Assembly (NCBI GenBank): GCA_036555125.1
Contig: DATBLY010000138.1
Span: 1-22,139 of the forward strand
Length of the DNA stretch: 22,139 nucleotides
DNA from: DATBLY01 sp036555125
GTDB taxonomy: Bacteria > Actinomycetota > UBA4738 > HRBIN12
Reading direction: 5' to 3'
A program made the position numbers and the translations under genes. Shown one piece after another: positions 7,206 to 14,225 of the stretch. How positions within the stretch are numbered: the first letter of the stretch is position 1; each line of letters begins with the position of its first letter. Under the pieces are notes generated by a model. That model had not been told where the DNA came from and did no database searches. It saw only the letters and a list, made by a program, of their open reading frames with translations.

Positions 7206-7535
7206 ATGATCGCGAGGATCTGGCGCGGGGCGACGCGCGTGGAGGATGCCGACGCGTACGCCGACTACATGGGCGGGACCGGCGGGGAAGCGCTCGCCGC
7301 CACGCCGGGCAACCGCGGCGTGTACATGCTGCGCCGGATCGAGGGCGATCGCGCCGAGTGGATCATGCTCTCGCTCTGGGAGGACGAGCGGGCGGTGCGC
7401 GCCTTCGCGGGCGACGAGATCTCGGTCGCGGTCTTCTATCCCGAGGACGACCGATACCTGATCGAGCGTGACCTGACCGCGTCTCACTTCGAGGTCGTCG
7501 ACCGGTGGGGTGCGGTCGCCGACCCGGTAGTCTGA
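7206..7535 (+). CDS. Antibiotic biosynthesis monooxygenase-like protein (dimeric alpha/beta barrel)
   Basis: A 109-residue single-domain protein that looks like the ABM/ferredoxin-like dimeric barrel group. An opening strand (MIARIWRGAT) is followed by a helix with DAYADYM, GNRGVYMLRRIEGDRAEWIMLSLWED in the middle and a closing FEVVDR strand. Members range from heme-degrading and quinol monooxygenases to proteins without a known reaction, so only the fold is claimed. GGGAGG lies five bases before the ATG, giving strong support for the start. Its TGA stop is part of a perfect hairpin shared with the stop of the convergent phosphoesterase gene. Confidence 0.75.
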   Translation: MIARIWRGATRVEDADAYADYMGGTGGEALAATPGNRGVYMLRRIEGDRAEWIMLSLWEDERAVRAFAGDEISVAVFYPEDDRYLIERDLTASHFEVVDRWGAVADPVV

Positions 7536-7544
7536 GACAGACTA
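7528..7544. terminator. Shared hairpin containing both convergent stop codons
   Basis: TAGTCTG-AGA-CAGACTA, a perfect 7-bp stem with a 3-nt loop. The plus-strand TGA (7533-7535) and the minus-strand TAG (7544-7542) both lie inside. As a palindrome it would fold in either transcript. The minus-strand transcript would have to terminate within or after the other gene's end. A bidirectional terminator is plausible but unproven. Confidence 0.45.
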
Positions 7545-8954
7545 GAAAGGATCCTCGACCGGGTTCGTCCCGGCGGGCCAGCCCGGGTAGTCGTCCGGGT
7601 ACTCGAACGGCTCTCCGTACGTCTTCGCCCTCGCGGTCGCGATCGCCGGCTCGCGCGGGGGCTTGCCGAAGTCGAAGACGTGCTCGAAGTTGTGCGTGTT
7701 CGCGATCCTCGGCGTCAGATGGTCCAGGCCCCAGTTGTCCGAGATGAACCGCAGCGGCGTCGAGAACTCGCCCAGCTCGTCGTCGATCACGCCGCGGACC
7801 GTGTACGGCGAGATCGTGAGCAGCGGAACCCGGAACCCCAAGCCGACCTCGTCCACGTCGGGCGGCAGCACGCTGTCGTAGAACCCGCCCCACTCGTCCC
7901 ACGTGATGAAGATCGCGGTGTGCTCCCACATCTCGCTCTGCATCACCCCGTTCACGATGTCCGTGAGCCAGTTGTGCGCGAAGGACGAGCTCGCCGGAGG
8001 ATGGTCCGAGAGCGCGAAGTACGGCGTGACCCACGTCACCGCCGGCAGGTCGTTCGCCTCGATGTCGTCGAGCAGCCGGTCCACCGAGAACGCCGCGTGT
8101 CGGTTCCACAGATCCGTGTGGAACACGCCGTCGATCCCGTTGTACGCGTTCCAGAAGTAGCCGACCCCTCCCGGCGGGGCGGAGTAGTAGCGCCAGTCGA
8201 CGCCGATCTCGGTCAGCTGCTCGCCGACCGTCTTGAACCGGAAGCACGTGTCGTGCTTCGTGAGGTTCCCCTTGCCGTCCTTCACCAGGACGAAGACGTC
8301 GTCGCCGAGCGCGTCGCAGCCCCAGCTCTTGAACTTGTACTCGCCGCCCTCCTTGACCTGCGTCTCGATGTTCTCCGGGTTGTCGATGATCCCGCCCGAT
8401 TGCCCCGCGACGAAGAAGAAGTGGTTCGGGTACGAGGGGCCGAGGGCGGAGGCGAAGAAGCGGTCCGAGAGGCCGAACTCGCGCGCCCAGAACCAGTAGT
8501 TCGGGAGCTGATCCTCCTGGAACTGCGAGTACGACCACGGGTCGCCGTACGCGCCGCCGGCGAACCCGTCGAGCGCCCCGCCGTTCAGGCAGTTGAGGGC
8601 GGCGGCCCGGTCGTGCGGGAGGTCGCCCGGGAGCCAGTCCGGGCACCGGATCAGCTCGGTCTCCTCGCCCCACTTCACCCCGGTCGTCGCGCCGTTCACG
8701 CCGGGGAACCGGCCGAAGAGGTTGTCGAAGCTGCGGTTCTCCATCATCACGTACAGGACCCGCTTGATCGGCCACCGGGTGTCGATCGTGGTCGCCGCCG
8801 GCTCCAGGCGCGGGATCACCTTCCCGCCGGTGCAGCTGAACAGGACGCCGCCCGCGACGGCCATCGCGGAGCGTTCGAGGAAGCGGCGCCGGCTGACCGG
8901 CTGGGGGTGCGCGGCGGCGCGCTCCTCGTGGCGTGGGTGATCGAGAGCGGACAT
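7542..8954 (-). CDS. Secreted phospholipase C / acid phosphatase-type phosphoesterase, Tat substrate
   Basis: A 470-residue member of the phosphoesterase family (PF04185: phospholipase C, AcpA). The motif MMENRSFDNLFG (70-81) supplies the nucleophile/metal region. PNHFFFVAGQSGG follows, then SDHPPASSSFAHNW and FITWDEWGGFYDSVLPP, all characteristic. A Tat signal SRRRFLE (21-27) precedes a short hydrophobic stretch ending in LFSC (38-41), so it may be exported folded and lipid-anchored at Cys41. It hydrolyses phosphate esters outside the membrane, but whether the substrate is phospholipid or another phosphate ester is unclear. The ATG at 8954 has no good ribosome binding site; the start is chosen because it gives a normal Tat n-region. 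The proline-rich secreted protein gene is divergent. Confidence 0.9.
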   Translation of the reverse strand: MSALDHPRHEERAAAHPQPVSRRRFLERSAMAVAGGVLFSCTGGKVIPRLEPAATTIDTRWPIKRVLYVMMENRSFDNLFGRFPGVNGATTGVKWGEETELIRCPDWLPGDLPHDRAAALNCLNGGALDGFAGGAYGDPWSYSQFQEDQLPNYWFWAREFGLSDRFFASALGPSYPNHFFFVAGQSGGIIDNPENIETQVKEGGEYKFKSWGCDALGDDVFVLVKDGKGNLTKHDTCFRFKTVGEQLTEIGVDWRYYSAPPGGVGYFWNAYNGIDGVFHTDLWNRHAAFSVDRLLDDIEANDLPAVTWVTPYFALSDHPPASSSFAHNWLTDIVNGVMQSEMWEHTAIFITWDEWGGFYDSVLPPDVDEVGLGFRVPLLTISPYTVRGVIDDELGEFSTPLRFISDNWGLDHLTPRIANTHNFEHVFDFGKPPREPAIATARAKTYGEPFEYPDDYPGWPAGTNPVEDPF

Positions 8955-8991
8955 GCGGTGGTTCAGTTCTACCAAGCCGCGTGGGCCTCGG

Positions 8992-8997
8992 TACCCT
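8992..8997 (+). promoter_or_regulatory. Putative -10 of the secreted protein gene
   Basis: TACCCT (TAnnnT type), 33 bases before the ATG at 9031; the leader carries a GGGAG ribosome binding site. No clear -35. Confidence 0.3.
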
Positions 8998-9030
8998 TTC
9001 GGGGTCCTCGACCTCGACCGGGAGTCACGC

Positions 9031-9705
9031 ATGCGTAGGTTCGTCGGGTTGATCGCCGTGCTCGCGGCGATCGGCGCCGCGTGCACCCGGGAGCCGGCGG
9101 ACGACCCGTTCGCGACCACGCCGCCGCCGACCACGAGCGCACCGAGCCCGTCGCCCTCGCCCTCGGTCGTCGAGACCTCGCCGACGCCGCCGGCGATCCC
9201 CGACCCGCCCCCGCCCACGAGCGGACCCGTGACCGAGACGTGCGTGAACGGATGGAAGACGCCCCCGAGCGACTCCCCGGACTTCACCGATCCGCTGGGC
9301 CTGATCCGCCGGGCGACCGGGGTCGAGGGGACGTTCCACGTGGTCGACATGCGGCACTTCACCGGGCCGGAGTCCCCGCCCAGCCAGCAGGGGTACCTGC
9401 TCGACGTCGAGCGCTGGTACATCAAGCTCTTCGTCGAGGAGGACCTGTCGTTCCAGGGTCGGTTCCTGGTCGAGGCCCGTCGGTTCGGCCGGGGGCTGGT
9501 GGCGGTCGCCCCGTACGACACGTCCGGCTTCCGGTCCCCGGACTGGCGAGCCTTCCAGTTCGACTCGGGTCACACCGCGCGTCGCCAGGTCCCGGGCCTG
9601 CCCGGCACCTGGTCGGGGATCGAGTACGACTTCGTGACGGGGGGCGAGGGCCTCACGATCCCCGGCCTCCCCGACGAGGTCGGTGGATGCCTCGACGGGA
9701 CCTGA
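9031..9705 (+). CDS. Proline-rich secreted or lipoprotein of unknown function
   Basis: A 224-residue protein. An N-terminal signal (MRRFVGLIAVLAAIGAAC) ends in a Cys at 18. The lipobox is weak (GAAC, not the usual Leu at -3), so either lipidation or ordinary signal cleavage is possible. Residues about 28-70 are a Pro/Thr/Ser linker typical of actinobacterial surface proteins. A globular domain of about 150 residues follows, with one Cys near its start (VTETCVNGW) and one near the end (GGCLDG) that could form a disulfide. I do not recognise the domain. ATG at 9031 is chosen because it starts the signal peptide and has GGGAG about seven bases upstream. It is divergent from the Tat-exported phosphoesterase, so both products are probably extracytoplasmic. 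Confidence 0.8.
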   Translation: MRRFVGLIAVLAAIGAACTREPADDPFATTPPPTTSAPSPSPSPSVVETSPTPPAIPDPPPPTSGPVTETCVNGWKTPPSDSPDFTDPLGLIRRATGVEGTFHVVDMRHFTGPESPPSQQGYLLDVERWYIKLFVEEDLSFQGRFLVEARRFGRGLVAVAPYDTSGFRSPDWRAFQFDSGHTARRQVPGLPGTWSGIEYDFVTGGEGLTIPGLPDEVGGCLDGT

Positions 9706-9716
9706 TCCCGACTCAA

Positions 9717-9769
9717 GTTCCCCCCGGTGAGCGGCCGAAGTCCTTCCTAGACCCGTTGGTGGGGGGAAC
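9717..9769 (+). repeat. Perfect 9-bp inverted repeat covering the next gene's ribosome binding site
   Basis: GTTCCCCCC (9717-9725) and GGGGGGAAC (9761-9769), separated by 35 nt. The right arm is the only purine tract before the ATG at 9775. In RNA the stem would hide the ribosome binding site of the membrane protein gene. It could instead terminate the upstream gene, or be a protein-binding site in DNA. Confidence 0.6.
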
Positions 9770-9774
9770 GAGCC

Positions 9775-10137
9775 ATGGGCATCTACGAGAGCTCCGGCCA
9801 GACGCGGGATCCCCTCGGGATCCTCGCGCTCGGCGTCGGCGCGGTCGCGGCCGGCTGCGCCGTGGTCATGTGGGCCTACCAGGCCGACCCGAACAGCGCC
9901 CTGGTGCGCTCGGTCTCGGCGCGCCGGGGCGCCGGCGCCCTGCTCGGCGACCGGCTGGTGATGGTCGCGTTGATCGCCGGCGCGGTGGCGGTCGGCCTGG
10001 GCGTGATCGCGTCGCTCGGCGGTCGGGCCAAGGGGACCGCGGTCGCGGCGCTCGTGCTGGGCGCGATCGGGCTGTCCTACCCGGTCCTGACGTCGCTCGA
10101 CCTGATCCGGCGTCCGCTCGAGCGCACGTTCAGCTGA
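9775..10137 (+). CDS. Small membrane protein with three predicted helices
   Basis: A 120-residue hypothetical protein. Hydrophobic segments at about 13-34 (LGILALGVGAVAAGCAVVMW), 60-80 (LVMVALIAGAVAVGLGVIAS) and 86-105 (GTAVAALVLGAIGLSYPVL) suggest three membrane helices, with a short basic C-terminus. The connecting segment around SVSARRGAGALLGDR is positively charged, so it probably lies inside. No known domain is recognised. It follows the secreted-protein gene by 69 bp, and a strong inverted repeat covers its G-rich ribosome binding site. Stop codons of this gene and the minus-strand mini-protein are 36 bp apart. Confidence 0.72.
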   Translation: MGIYESSGQTRDPLGILALGVGAVAAGCAVVMWAYQADPNSALVRSVSARRGAGALLGDRLVMVALIAGAVAVGLGVIASLGGRAKGTAVAALVLGAIGLSYPVLTSLDLIRRPLERTFS

Positions 10138-10169
10138 GCCGGGCGAACGGTCGGGCCCGTCCGCGGCTC
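10136..10169. terminator. GC-rich imperfect hairpin between convergent genes
   Basis: Outer stem GAGCCG (10136-10141) / CGGCTC (10164-10169) and inner stem ACGG (10147-10150) / CCGT (10157-10160), with an asymmetric interior loop. It fills the gap between the stops at 10137 and 10174. No U-tract, so only a weak terminator candidate. Confidence 0.3.
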
Positions 10170-10173
10170 CCGA

Positions 10174-10335
10174 TCAGCCGCGCCTCCAGACCTGCCACCA
10201 GCGACGGGCGGGCGCCGGCGGGACGGCCGGCGCGCGGTTCGCGGTCTCCTGGAGCTCGCGCGTGACGCGTTCGTGCTCGGGGGCGTCGTTCCGCGGCGGC
10301 GGGTTCGCGGCGGCGTCGTCCGACGATGCGGGCAT
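10174..10335 (-). CDS. Mini-protein with a C-terminal WWQVW tail
   Basis: A 53-residue protein found by reading the minus strand. It starts MPASSDDAAANPPPRNDAPE, continues with a short charged segment (HERVTRELQETANR), a Pro/Ala linker (APAVPPAPARR), and ends WWQVWRRG. An AGGAG Shine-Dalgarno sequence lies seven bases before the ATG, good evidence that it is translated. It has no signal peptide. The layout (charged helix, Pro/Ala linker, basic residues, WWxxW) is the same as in the 60-residue protein at 6935. It lies 48 bp downstream of the acyl-CoA dehydrogenase gene in the same direction and may be co-transcribed. Function unknown. Confidence 0.6.
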   Translation of the reverse strand: MPASSDDAAANPPPRNDAPEHERVTRELQETANRAPAVPPAPARRWWQVWRRG

Positions 10336-10383
10336 GGGCGGGCTCCTGTCGTACTCGCGGGCGGGGGTGCGGACGATCCCACC

Positions 10384-11565
10384 TTACGGGACGGCGGGCC
10401 ACCCGGCGTAGCGCCCCGGCCCACGCTTGCGCAGCTCGTTCGCGATCACGAGGCGCTGGATCTCCGAGGTCCCCTCCCAGATCCGGTCCACGCGGAGCTC
10501 TCGCCACAGGCGCTCCACCGGCTGCTCGCGCATGTACCCCCGCCCGCCGTGGATCTGCACCGCCCGGTCGGCGATCCGCCCGGCGGTCTCCGAGCACACG
10601 AGCTTCACGGCCGAGGCCGCGGCGTGCAGCGCCTTGCGGGTAAGGTCGCCGACGGCCGCTTCCCAGCACACCCGGTACAGCAGCGACTTCGCGGCCATCA
10701 GCTCCGCCGCCATGTCGGCGAGCGGGAACGAGACGGCCTGGAACGACGCGATCGGCTCGCCGAACTGGCGACGGTCGTTCGCGAACGCGGTCGAGAGCTC
10801 CAGCAACCGCGCCGCCGCGCCCACCGTCCGCGCGCCGATCATCAGCCGCTCCTCGACGAACCAGTCCTTCGTGAGCTCGTAGCCGTGGCCGACCGCTCCG
10901 AGCACCGCGTCGCCGCCCACACGGACGCCCTCGAACGCGAAGATCGGGTGCTCGAACACGAACGTGTGCGTGTACTTCGGCGTCCGGACCAGCCGGACAC
11001 CCGGGAGGTCCTTGTCGACGAGGAACACCGTCGGCTTCGATGGATCGCCGTCGACGTGCGCGTGGACCAGGAAGAAGTCGGCGACGTCGCCCGAGGTCAC
11101 GTGCCACTTCTCGCCGTCGATCACCCAGCCGTCGCCGTCGCGGCGGGCGGTGGTCCGGACCATCGAGGGGTCGGAGCCGGCGTCGGCCTCCGTGATCGCG
11201 TACGCGTCGCGTCGCTCTCCGCGGCACGCCGGTCGGAGGTACCGTTCCTTCTGCGCCTCGGTCCCGGCGGCGAGCGGGATCGACGGGCGCCACGGCACGT
11301 CCCACAGCGCGTTCGTGAGCCGCCCCCACTGCTCCTCGACGAGCATCTGGTCGAACAGGTCGAGCCCCCGGCCCCCGTCCTCGACCGCGTGGTTGATCGC
11401 CGCGAAGCCGCGCGCGATCACCTCCGCCTTCGCCGCGGCGTGCTGCTCGGGCGACAGCCCGTCGTTCGCCTCGCAGTCGTCCTCGAGCGGCAGCAGGACC
11501 TCGTCCGCGAGCGACCGGGCGCGCCGCCGCAGGTCGAGCTGGTCGGCCGAGAGGCGCAGGTCCAT
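10384..11565 (-). CDS. Acyl-CoA dehydrogenase family protein
   Basis: A 393-residue flavoenzyme oxidising acyl-CoA thioesters at the alpha-beta bond and passing electrons to ETF. The FAD/substrate motif YAITEADAGSDPSMVRTTA lies around 132-150, with GEKWHVTSGD following. The C-terminal domain contains RRQFGEPIASFQAV and AVQIHGGRGYMREQPVERLWRE. RIWEGTSEIQRL carries the Glu in the position of the catalytic base of medium-chain enzymes (YEGT in those, WEGT here). Substrate chain length is not predictable. ATG at 11565 is supported by AGGAG upstream and the normal N-terminus (LRLSADQLDLRRRARSLADE). It is divergent from the amidohydrolase, with overlapping promoter boxes between. It could feed on products of the acyl-CoA synthetase elsewhere in the window, but this is only proximity. 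Confidence 0.93.
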   Translation of the reverse strand: MDLRLSADQLDLRRRARSLADEVLLPLEDDCEANDGLSPEQHAAAKAEVIARGFAAINHAVEDGGRGLDLFDQMLVEEQWGRLTNALWDVPWRPSIPLAAGTEAQKERYLRPACRGERRDAYAITEADAGSDPSMVRTTARRDGDGWVIDGEKWHVTSGDVADFFLVHAHVDGDPSKPTVFLVDKDLPGVRLVRTPKYTHTFVFEHPIFAFEGVRVGGDAVLGAVGHGYELTKDWFVEERLMIGARTVGAAARLLELSTAFANDRRQFGEPIASFQAVSFPLADMAAELMAAKSLLYRVCWEAAVGDLTRKALHAAASAVKLVCSETAGRIADRAVQIHGGRGYMREQPVERLWRELRVDRIWEGTSEIQRLVIANELRKRGPGRYAGWPAVP

Positions 11566-11584
11566 CGGGACGTCACTCCTGGGA

Positions 11585-11603
11585 TAGGGTTCGCGCGAGT
11601 CTA
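11585..11603. promoter_or_regulatory. Face-to-face -10 boxes between the acyl-CoA dehydrogenase and amidohydrolase genes
   Basis: TAGGGT on the plus strand (11585-11590) and TAGACT on the minus strand (11603-11598). Each points towards the other, so the two transcripts would overlap at their 5' ends within the 60-bp gap and could interfere. No clear -35 in either. Confidence 0.35.
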
Positions 11604-11625
11604 GGCGCAGACCGGGAGGGAGCGG

Positions 11626-12849
11626 ATGTCGAGGATCGTCTTCCGTGGCGGGCGCGTGTTCGACGGGAGTGGGGCGCCGCTCGGCGATGGCGACGTGGCG
11701 ATCCAGGACGGCCGGATCGTGGACGTCGGGCCGGGCCTCGACGGCGACGAGGCGGTCGAGTGCGCCGGGAAGGCCCTGCTCCCCGGGCTGTTCGACTGCC
11801 ACGTCCACCTCGCCTTCCGGCACGAGGACCTGGACGAGTTGGCGGTGCTGCATCGGCCGTTCTCGTACGGGTTCTTCGCGATCCCCGAGACCCTCCGGAT
11901 GACGCTGGCGCTCGGGATCACGAGCGTGCGCGACGCCTCGGGTGCCGACGCCGGTCTCCGGCAGGCGGTGGACGACGGGCTGCTCGTCGGGCCCCGGATG
12001 CAGGTGAGCGTGAACATGCTCTCGATGACCGGCGGGCACAACGACGATTGGCTGCCGAGCGGGGGACGCTCCTGGGCGCTCGAGTACCCGGGCATGCCGA
12101 TCGGCGTCTGTGACGGCGTGGACGGCGTCACGCGGAAGGTGCGCGAGATGATCCGGGCCGGCGCCGACGTGATCAAGATCGCCTCCTCCGGCGGGTTCCT
12201 GTCCTCGTCGGACGATCCGCGACAGCCCAACTTCTCGCAGGGAGAAGTGGACGCGATCGTCCGCACGGCGGCGGACCTGGGTCGATGGGTGATGTCGCAC
12301 GCGCACGGCGCCGAAGGGATCAAGCGGGCGATCCGAGCGGGCGTCCGGTCGATCGATCACGGCACGTATCTCGACGACGAGGCCGTGGCGATGATGGCGG
12401 ACGCCGGGACCTGGCTCGTCCCCACGCTGACCGCCGCCGACGCGGACGAGGAGGTCCTGGAGCACCCCGGTGTGTCGGACGCCGTCAAGGCGAAGTACCG
12501 GGAGCAGCTCGGGGGCCATCCCGAACGGGCGGCGTTCCGCCTTGCGGCTGAGGCGGGCGTCCGAGTGGCGATGGGTACCGACTGCCCGGTCGCGCCGCAC
12601 GGCACGAACCTGCGCGAGCTCGAGCTGATGGCGGAGAACGGGTTCACCCCCGAGCAGGCATTGCACGCAGCGACCGGGAGTGCGGCCGAGCTGATGGGTT
12701 GGGCCGAGCGGCACGGGACCCTGGAGCCGGGGAAGGTCGCGGACCTGGTGGTGGTCGACGGCGACCCGTTCGCGTTCTCGACGCTGAAGGATCGGATCGA
12801 GCAGGTCTGGAAGGACGGCGCCCGCGTGGTGCCGTTCGCGTCGCCGTAG
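11626..12849 (+). CDS. Metal-dependent amidohydrolase (Xaa-Pro dipeptidase/imidazolonepropionase-like)
   Basis: A 407-residue cytoplasmic hydrolase of the amidohydrolase superfamily, expected to hold two metals. Seen residues: HxH in FDCHVHL (His59, His61), the bridging Lys in DVIKIASSGG (Lys184), His in MSHAHG (225, 227), IDHG (245) and GTDCP (Asp319). The N-terminal composite beta-sandwich starts IVFRGGRVFDGSG and the C-terminal strand GTLEPGKVADLVVVDGDP is typical. It resembles the group annotated as Xaa-Pro dipeptidase or carboxypeptidase-like metal hydrolases. Many of these act on N-acyl amino acids, dipeptides or lactams, so the substrate remains open. GGGAGGG lies five bases before the ATG. 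It converges on the amine oxidase, which could act on a released amine. Confidence 0.92.
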   Translation: MSRIVFRGGRVFDGSGAPLGDGDVAIQDGRIVDVGPGLDGDEAVECAGKALLPGLFDCHVHLAFRHEDLDELAVLHRPFSYGFFAIPETLRMTLALGITSVRDASGADAGLRQAVDDGLLVGPRMQVSVNMLSMTGGHNDDWLPSGGRSWALEYPGMPIGVCDGVDGVTRKVREMIRAGADVIKIASSGGFLSSSDDPRQPNFSQGEVDAIVRTAADLGRWVMSHAHGAEGIKRAIRAGVRSIDHGTYLDDEAVAMMADAGTWLVPTLTAADADEEVLEHPGVSDAVKAKYREQLGGHPERAAFRLAAEAGVRVAMGTDCPVAPHGTNLRELELMAENGFTPEQALHAATGSAAELMGWAERHGTLEPGKVADLVVVDGDPFAFSTLKDRIEQVWKDGARVVPFASP

Positions 12850-12884
12850 CCCGACCCGGGCTCTGGTACACGCGGCCTCAGGCC
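12848..12884. terminator. Pair of stop-codon hairpins between convergent genes
   Basis: AGCCCG-ACC-CGGGCT (12848-12862, 6-bp stem) overlaps the plus-strand TAG stop. GGCC-TCA-GGCC (12874-12884) has the minus-strand TGA stop as its loop. Together they fill the 28-bp gap. The second palindrome is identical to the core at 6931-6941. Confidence 0.42.
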
Positions 12885-14152
12885 AGGAGCCGGTCGAGGT
12901 GCGCCGCCGCCTCGTGTCCGCTCGCGACGGCGCCCTCGATCCATCCTCCGCCGTGGCCGGCGATGTCCGATCCCGCGAACGCCAGTCGACCCTGCGGCTG
13001 ACGGAGCTCGTCGTAGGCCTCGATCCAGCCGGGAGGCAGCGCGAGCCACGTGCCCTTCGCGTAGGGATCGCCGATCCAGTCGTGGCCGTCGCACGCGACG
13101 ACGGTGGCCTCGGGGACGAACCGACGCAACGCGTCCTGCACGACCGCCGGGTCACCGGGATCGATGGGGCCGGTGCCGGAGAAGCCCATCACGAGCGAGC
13201 CCTCGGGCGTGTCCTTCAGCGCCACCGCGGCCTGGATCGGGATGCCCCACCCCTGGCCCATGAACGAGGCGTGGAGTCCGTCCACGACGGCGAGCGTCTT
13301 CACCGTCAGCCCCACGTGGCCCTGCGCCGCGAGTCGCCGCTTCCCTTCACCGAGCGGTGGGTCGAAGGCGATGTCGGCCCACACGTTGAGCGGCGCCGCG
13401 ACGACCGCGGCCGACCCCTCGAGCGAACCCCCGTCGACCAGGTCGACCCGGATCTTCTCGCCCCGATCCGTGACCCGGCCGACCGGCGAACCGAGGCGGA
13501 CGTCGATGCCGGCATCGCGCGCGATCGTGTCGATCAGGGAGACCGTCCCGTCGGCGAACCGTTCGCCCGTCTGATGGAAGGCCTCGTCGAAGCGGTAGCC
13601 GCCCTCCGCGGCGTCCACGAGGAGCGTGAGCGCCGACATCCGGTCCGGCGGCCCGCCGCCCATCGATGCCGCGTAGGTCAGGAGGTACGCCTGCGCCTCG
13701 GGATCGATCCCGAGTCCCTCGACCCACCGGTCCACGGGGACGTCCAGGTCGTGGAGCGCGCCATCCGAGCTCCCGGACGCGATCGACCGCGCCACCGCGT
13801 CGATCTGCGCGTCCACGGGCGCGAGGAGCGATCGCAACCGCTCCCGGTGCGCGGGCCCCTCGTGGCGCGCTCCCTCGAAGACCCAGATCGAGCGGGCCGG
13901 CCGGATGTAGGGCTCGACCGCGATCGCGTACCGGGCGATCTCGGCGGCCAGGGCCGGCTGCGAGGCGCGGGCGAACCAGGTGCCGCCGTACTCGGCCGAC
14001 ACGCCGGTGCCCGGGATCTCGCGGTACCAGGTGCGTCCGCCGAGCCGATCGCGCGCCTCGAGCAGGATCACGGAGCGCCCGCGCTCGCGGAGGTCCCGCG
14101 CCGCCACGAGGCCGGCGAACCCACCACCGATCACGATCACGTCGGTGTCCAT
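12878..14152 (-). CDS. Flavin-containing amine oxidase
   Basis: A 424-residue FAD enzyme of the monoamine oxidase/LSD1 fold that oxidises amines to imines with release of H2O2 or reduced acceptor. The N-terminal dinucleotide motif VIVIGGGFAGLVAA runs from residue 5 to 18, then LEARDRLGGRTW (31-42). The C-terminal GRLAFAGSDIAGHGGGWIEGAVASG holds the FAD-contact segment. Where monoamine oxidases usually have AGTET, this protein has AGSDI. No signal peptide, so it is likely cytoplasmic. ATG at 14152 is chosen because it begins the FAD fold directly; the reading back to 14212 adds no recognisable sequence. A TAGGCT box ends eight bases upstream and no ribosome binding site is seen, suggesting a leaderless mRNA. 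It is divergent from the oxidoreductase-methyltransferase-amidase operon. Amine substrate unknown. Confidence 0.92.
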   Translation of the reverse strand: MDTDVIVIGGGFAGLVAARDLRERGRSVILLEARDRLGGRTWYREIPGTGVSAEYGGTWFARASQPALAAEIARYAIAVEPYIRPARSIWVFEGARHEGPAHRERLRSLLAPVDAQIDAVARSIASGSSDGALHDLDVPVDRWVEGLGIDPEAQAYLLTYAASMGGGPPDRMSALTLLVDAAEGGYRFDEAFHQTGERFADGTVSLIDTIARDAGIDVRLGSPVGRVTDRGEKIRVDLVDGGSLEGSAAVVAAPLNVWADIAFDPPLGEGKRRLAAQGHVGLTVKTLAVVDGLHASFMGQGWGIPIQAAVALKDTPEGSLVMGFSGTGPIDPGDPAVVQDALRRFVPEATVVACDGHDWIGDPYAKGTWLALPPGWIEAYDELRQPQGRLAFAGSDIAGHGGGWIEGAVASGHEAAAHLDRLLA

Positions 14153-14160
14153 CGGCTCGA

Positions 14161-14166
14161 AGCCTA
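14161..14166 (-). promoter_or_regulatory. Putative -10 for a leaderless amine oxidase mRNA
   Basis: TAGGCT (minus strand, 14166-14161) is followed by eight bases and the ATG at 14152. The identical hexamer drives the opposite direction at 14220. Confidence 0.45.
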
Positions 14167-14219
14167 CGTGGTGGACGCGCGCGGCGGTGAGCCGTTGGCG
14201 CGGCGGTCGCACGCGCGGC

Positions 14220-14225
14220 TAGGCT
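14220..14225 (+). promoter_or_regulatory. Putative -10 for a leaderless oxidoreductase operon mRNA
   Basis: TAGGCT followed by seven bases and the GTG at 14233. A possible -35 TTGGCG lies at 14195-14200 (19-bp spacer). No Shine-Dalgarno sequence is present. Confidence 0.45.

Noticed and set aside
7118..7207. Longer start for the WWKFW mini-protein
   Set aside because: It would start on the bases of the divergent gene's own start codon, cover its promoter and ribosome binding site, and has no Shine-Dalgarno sequence.
9738..9775. ECF sigma-factor promoter suggested by GGAAC in the right arm of the 9.7-kb repeat
   Set aside because: No matching -10 (CGTC-like) at the right distance upstream of the start codon; the motif lies too close to the ATG.
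10384..13155. 923-codon minus-strand reading joining the acyl-CoA dehydrogenase with an upstream segment
   Set aside because: Only the part from 11565 down has dehydrogenase sequence; the upstream part is the shadow of the amidohydrolase, and AGGAG marks the start at 11565.
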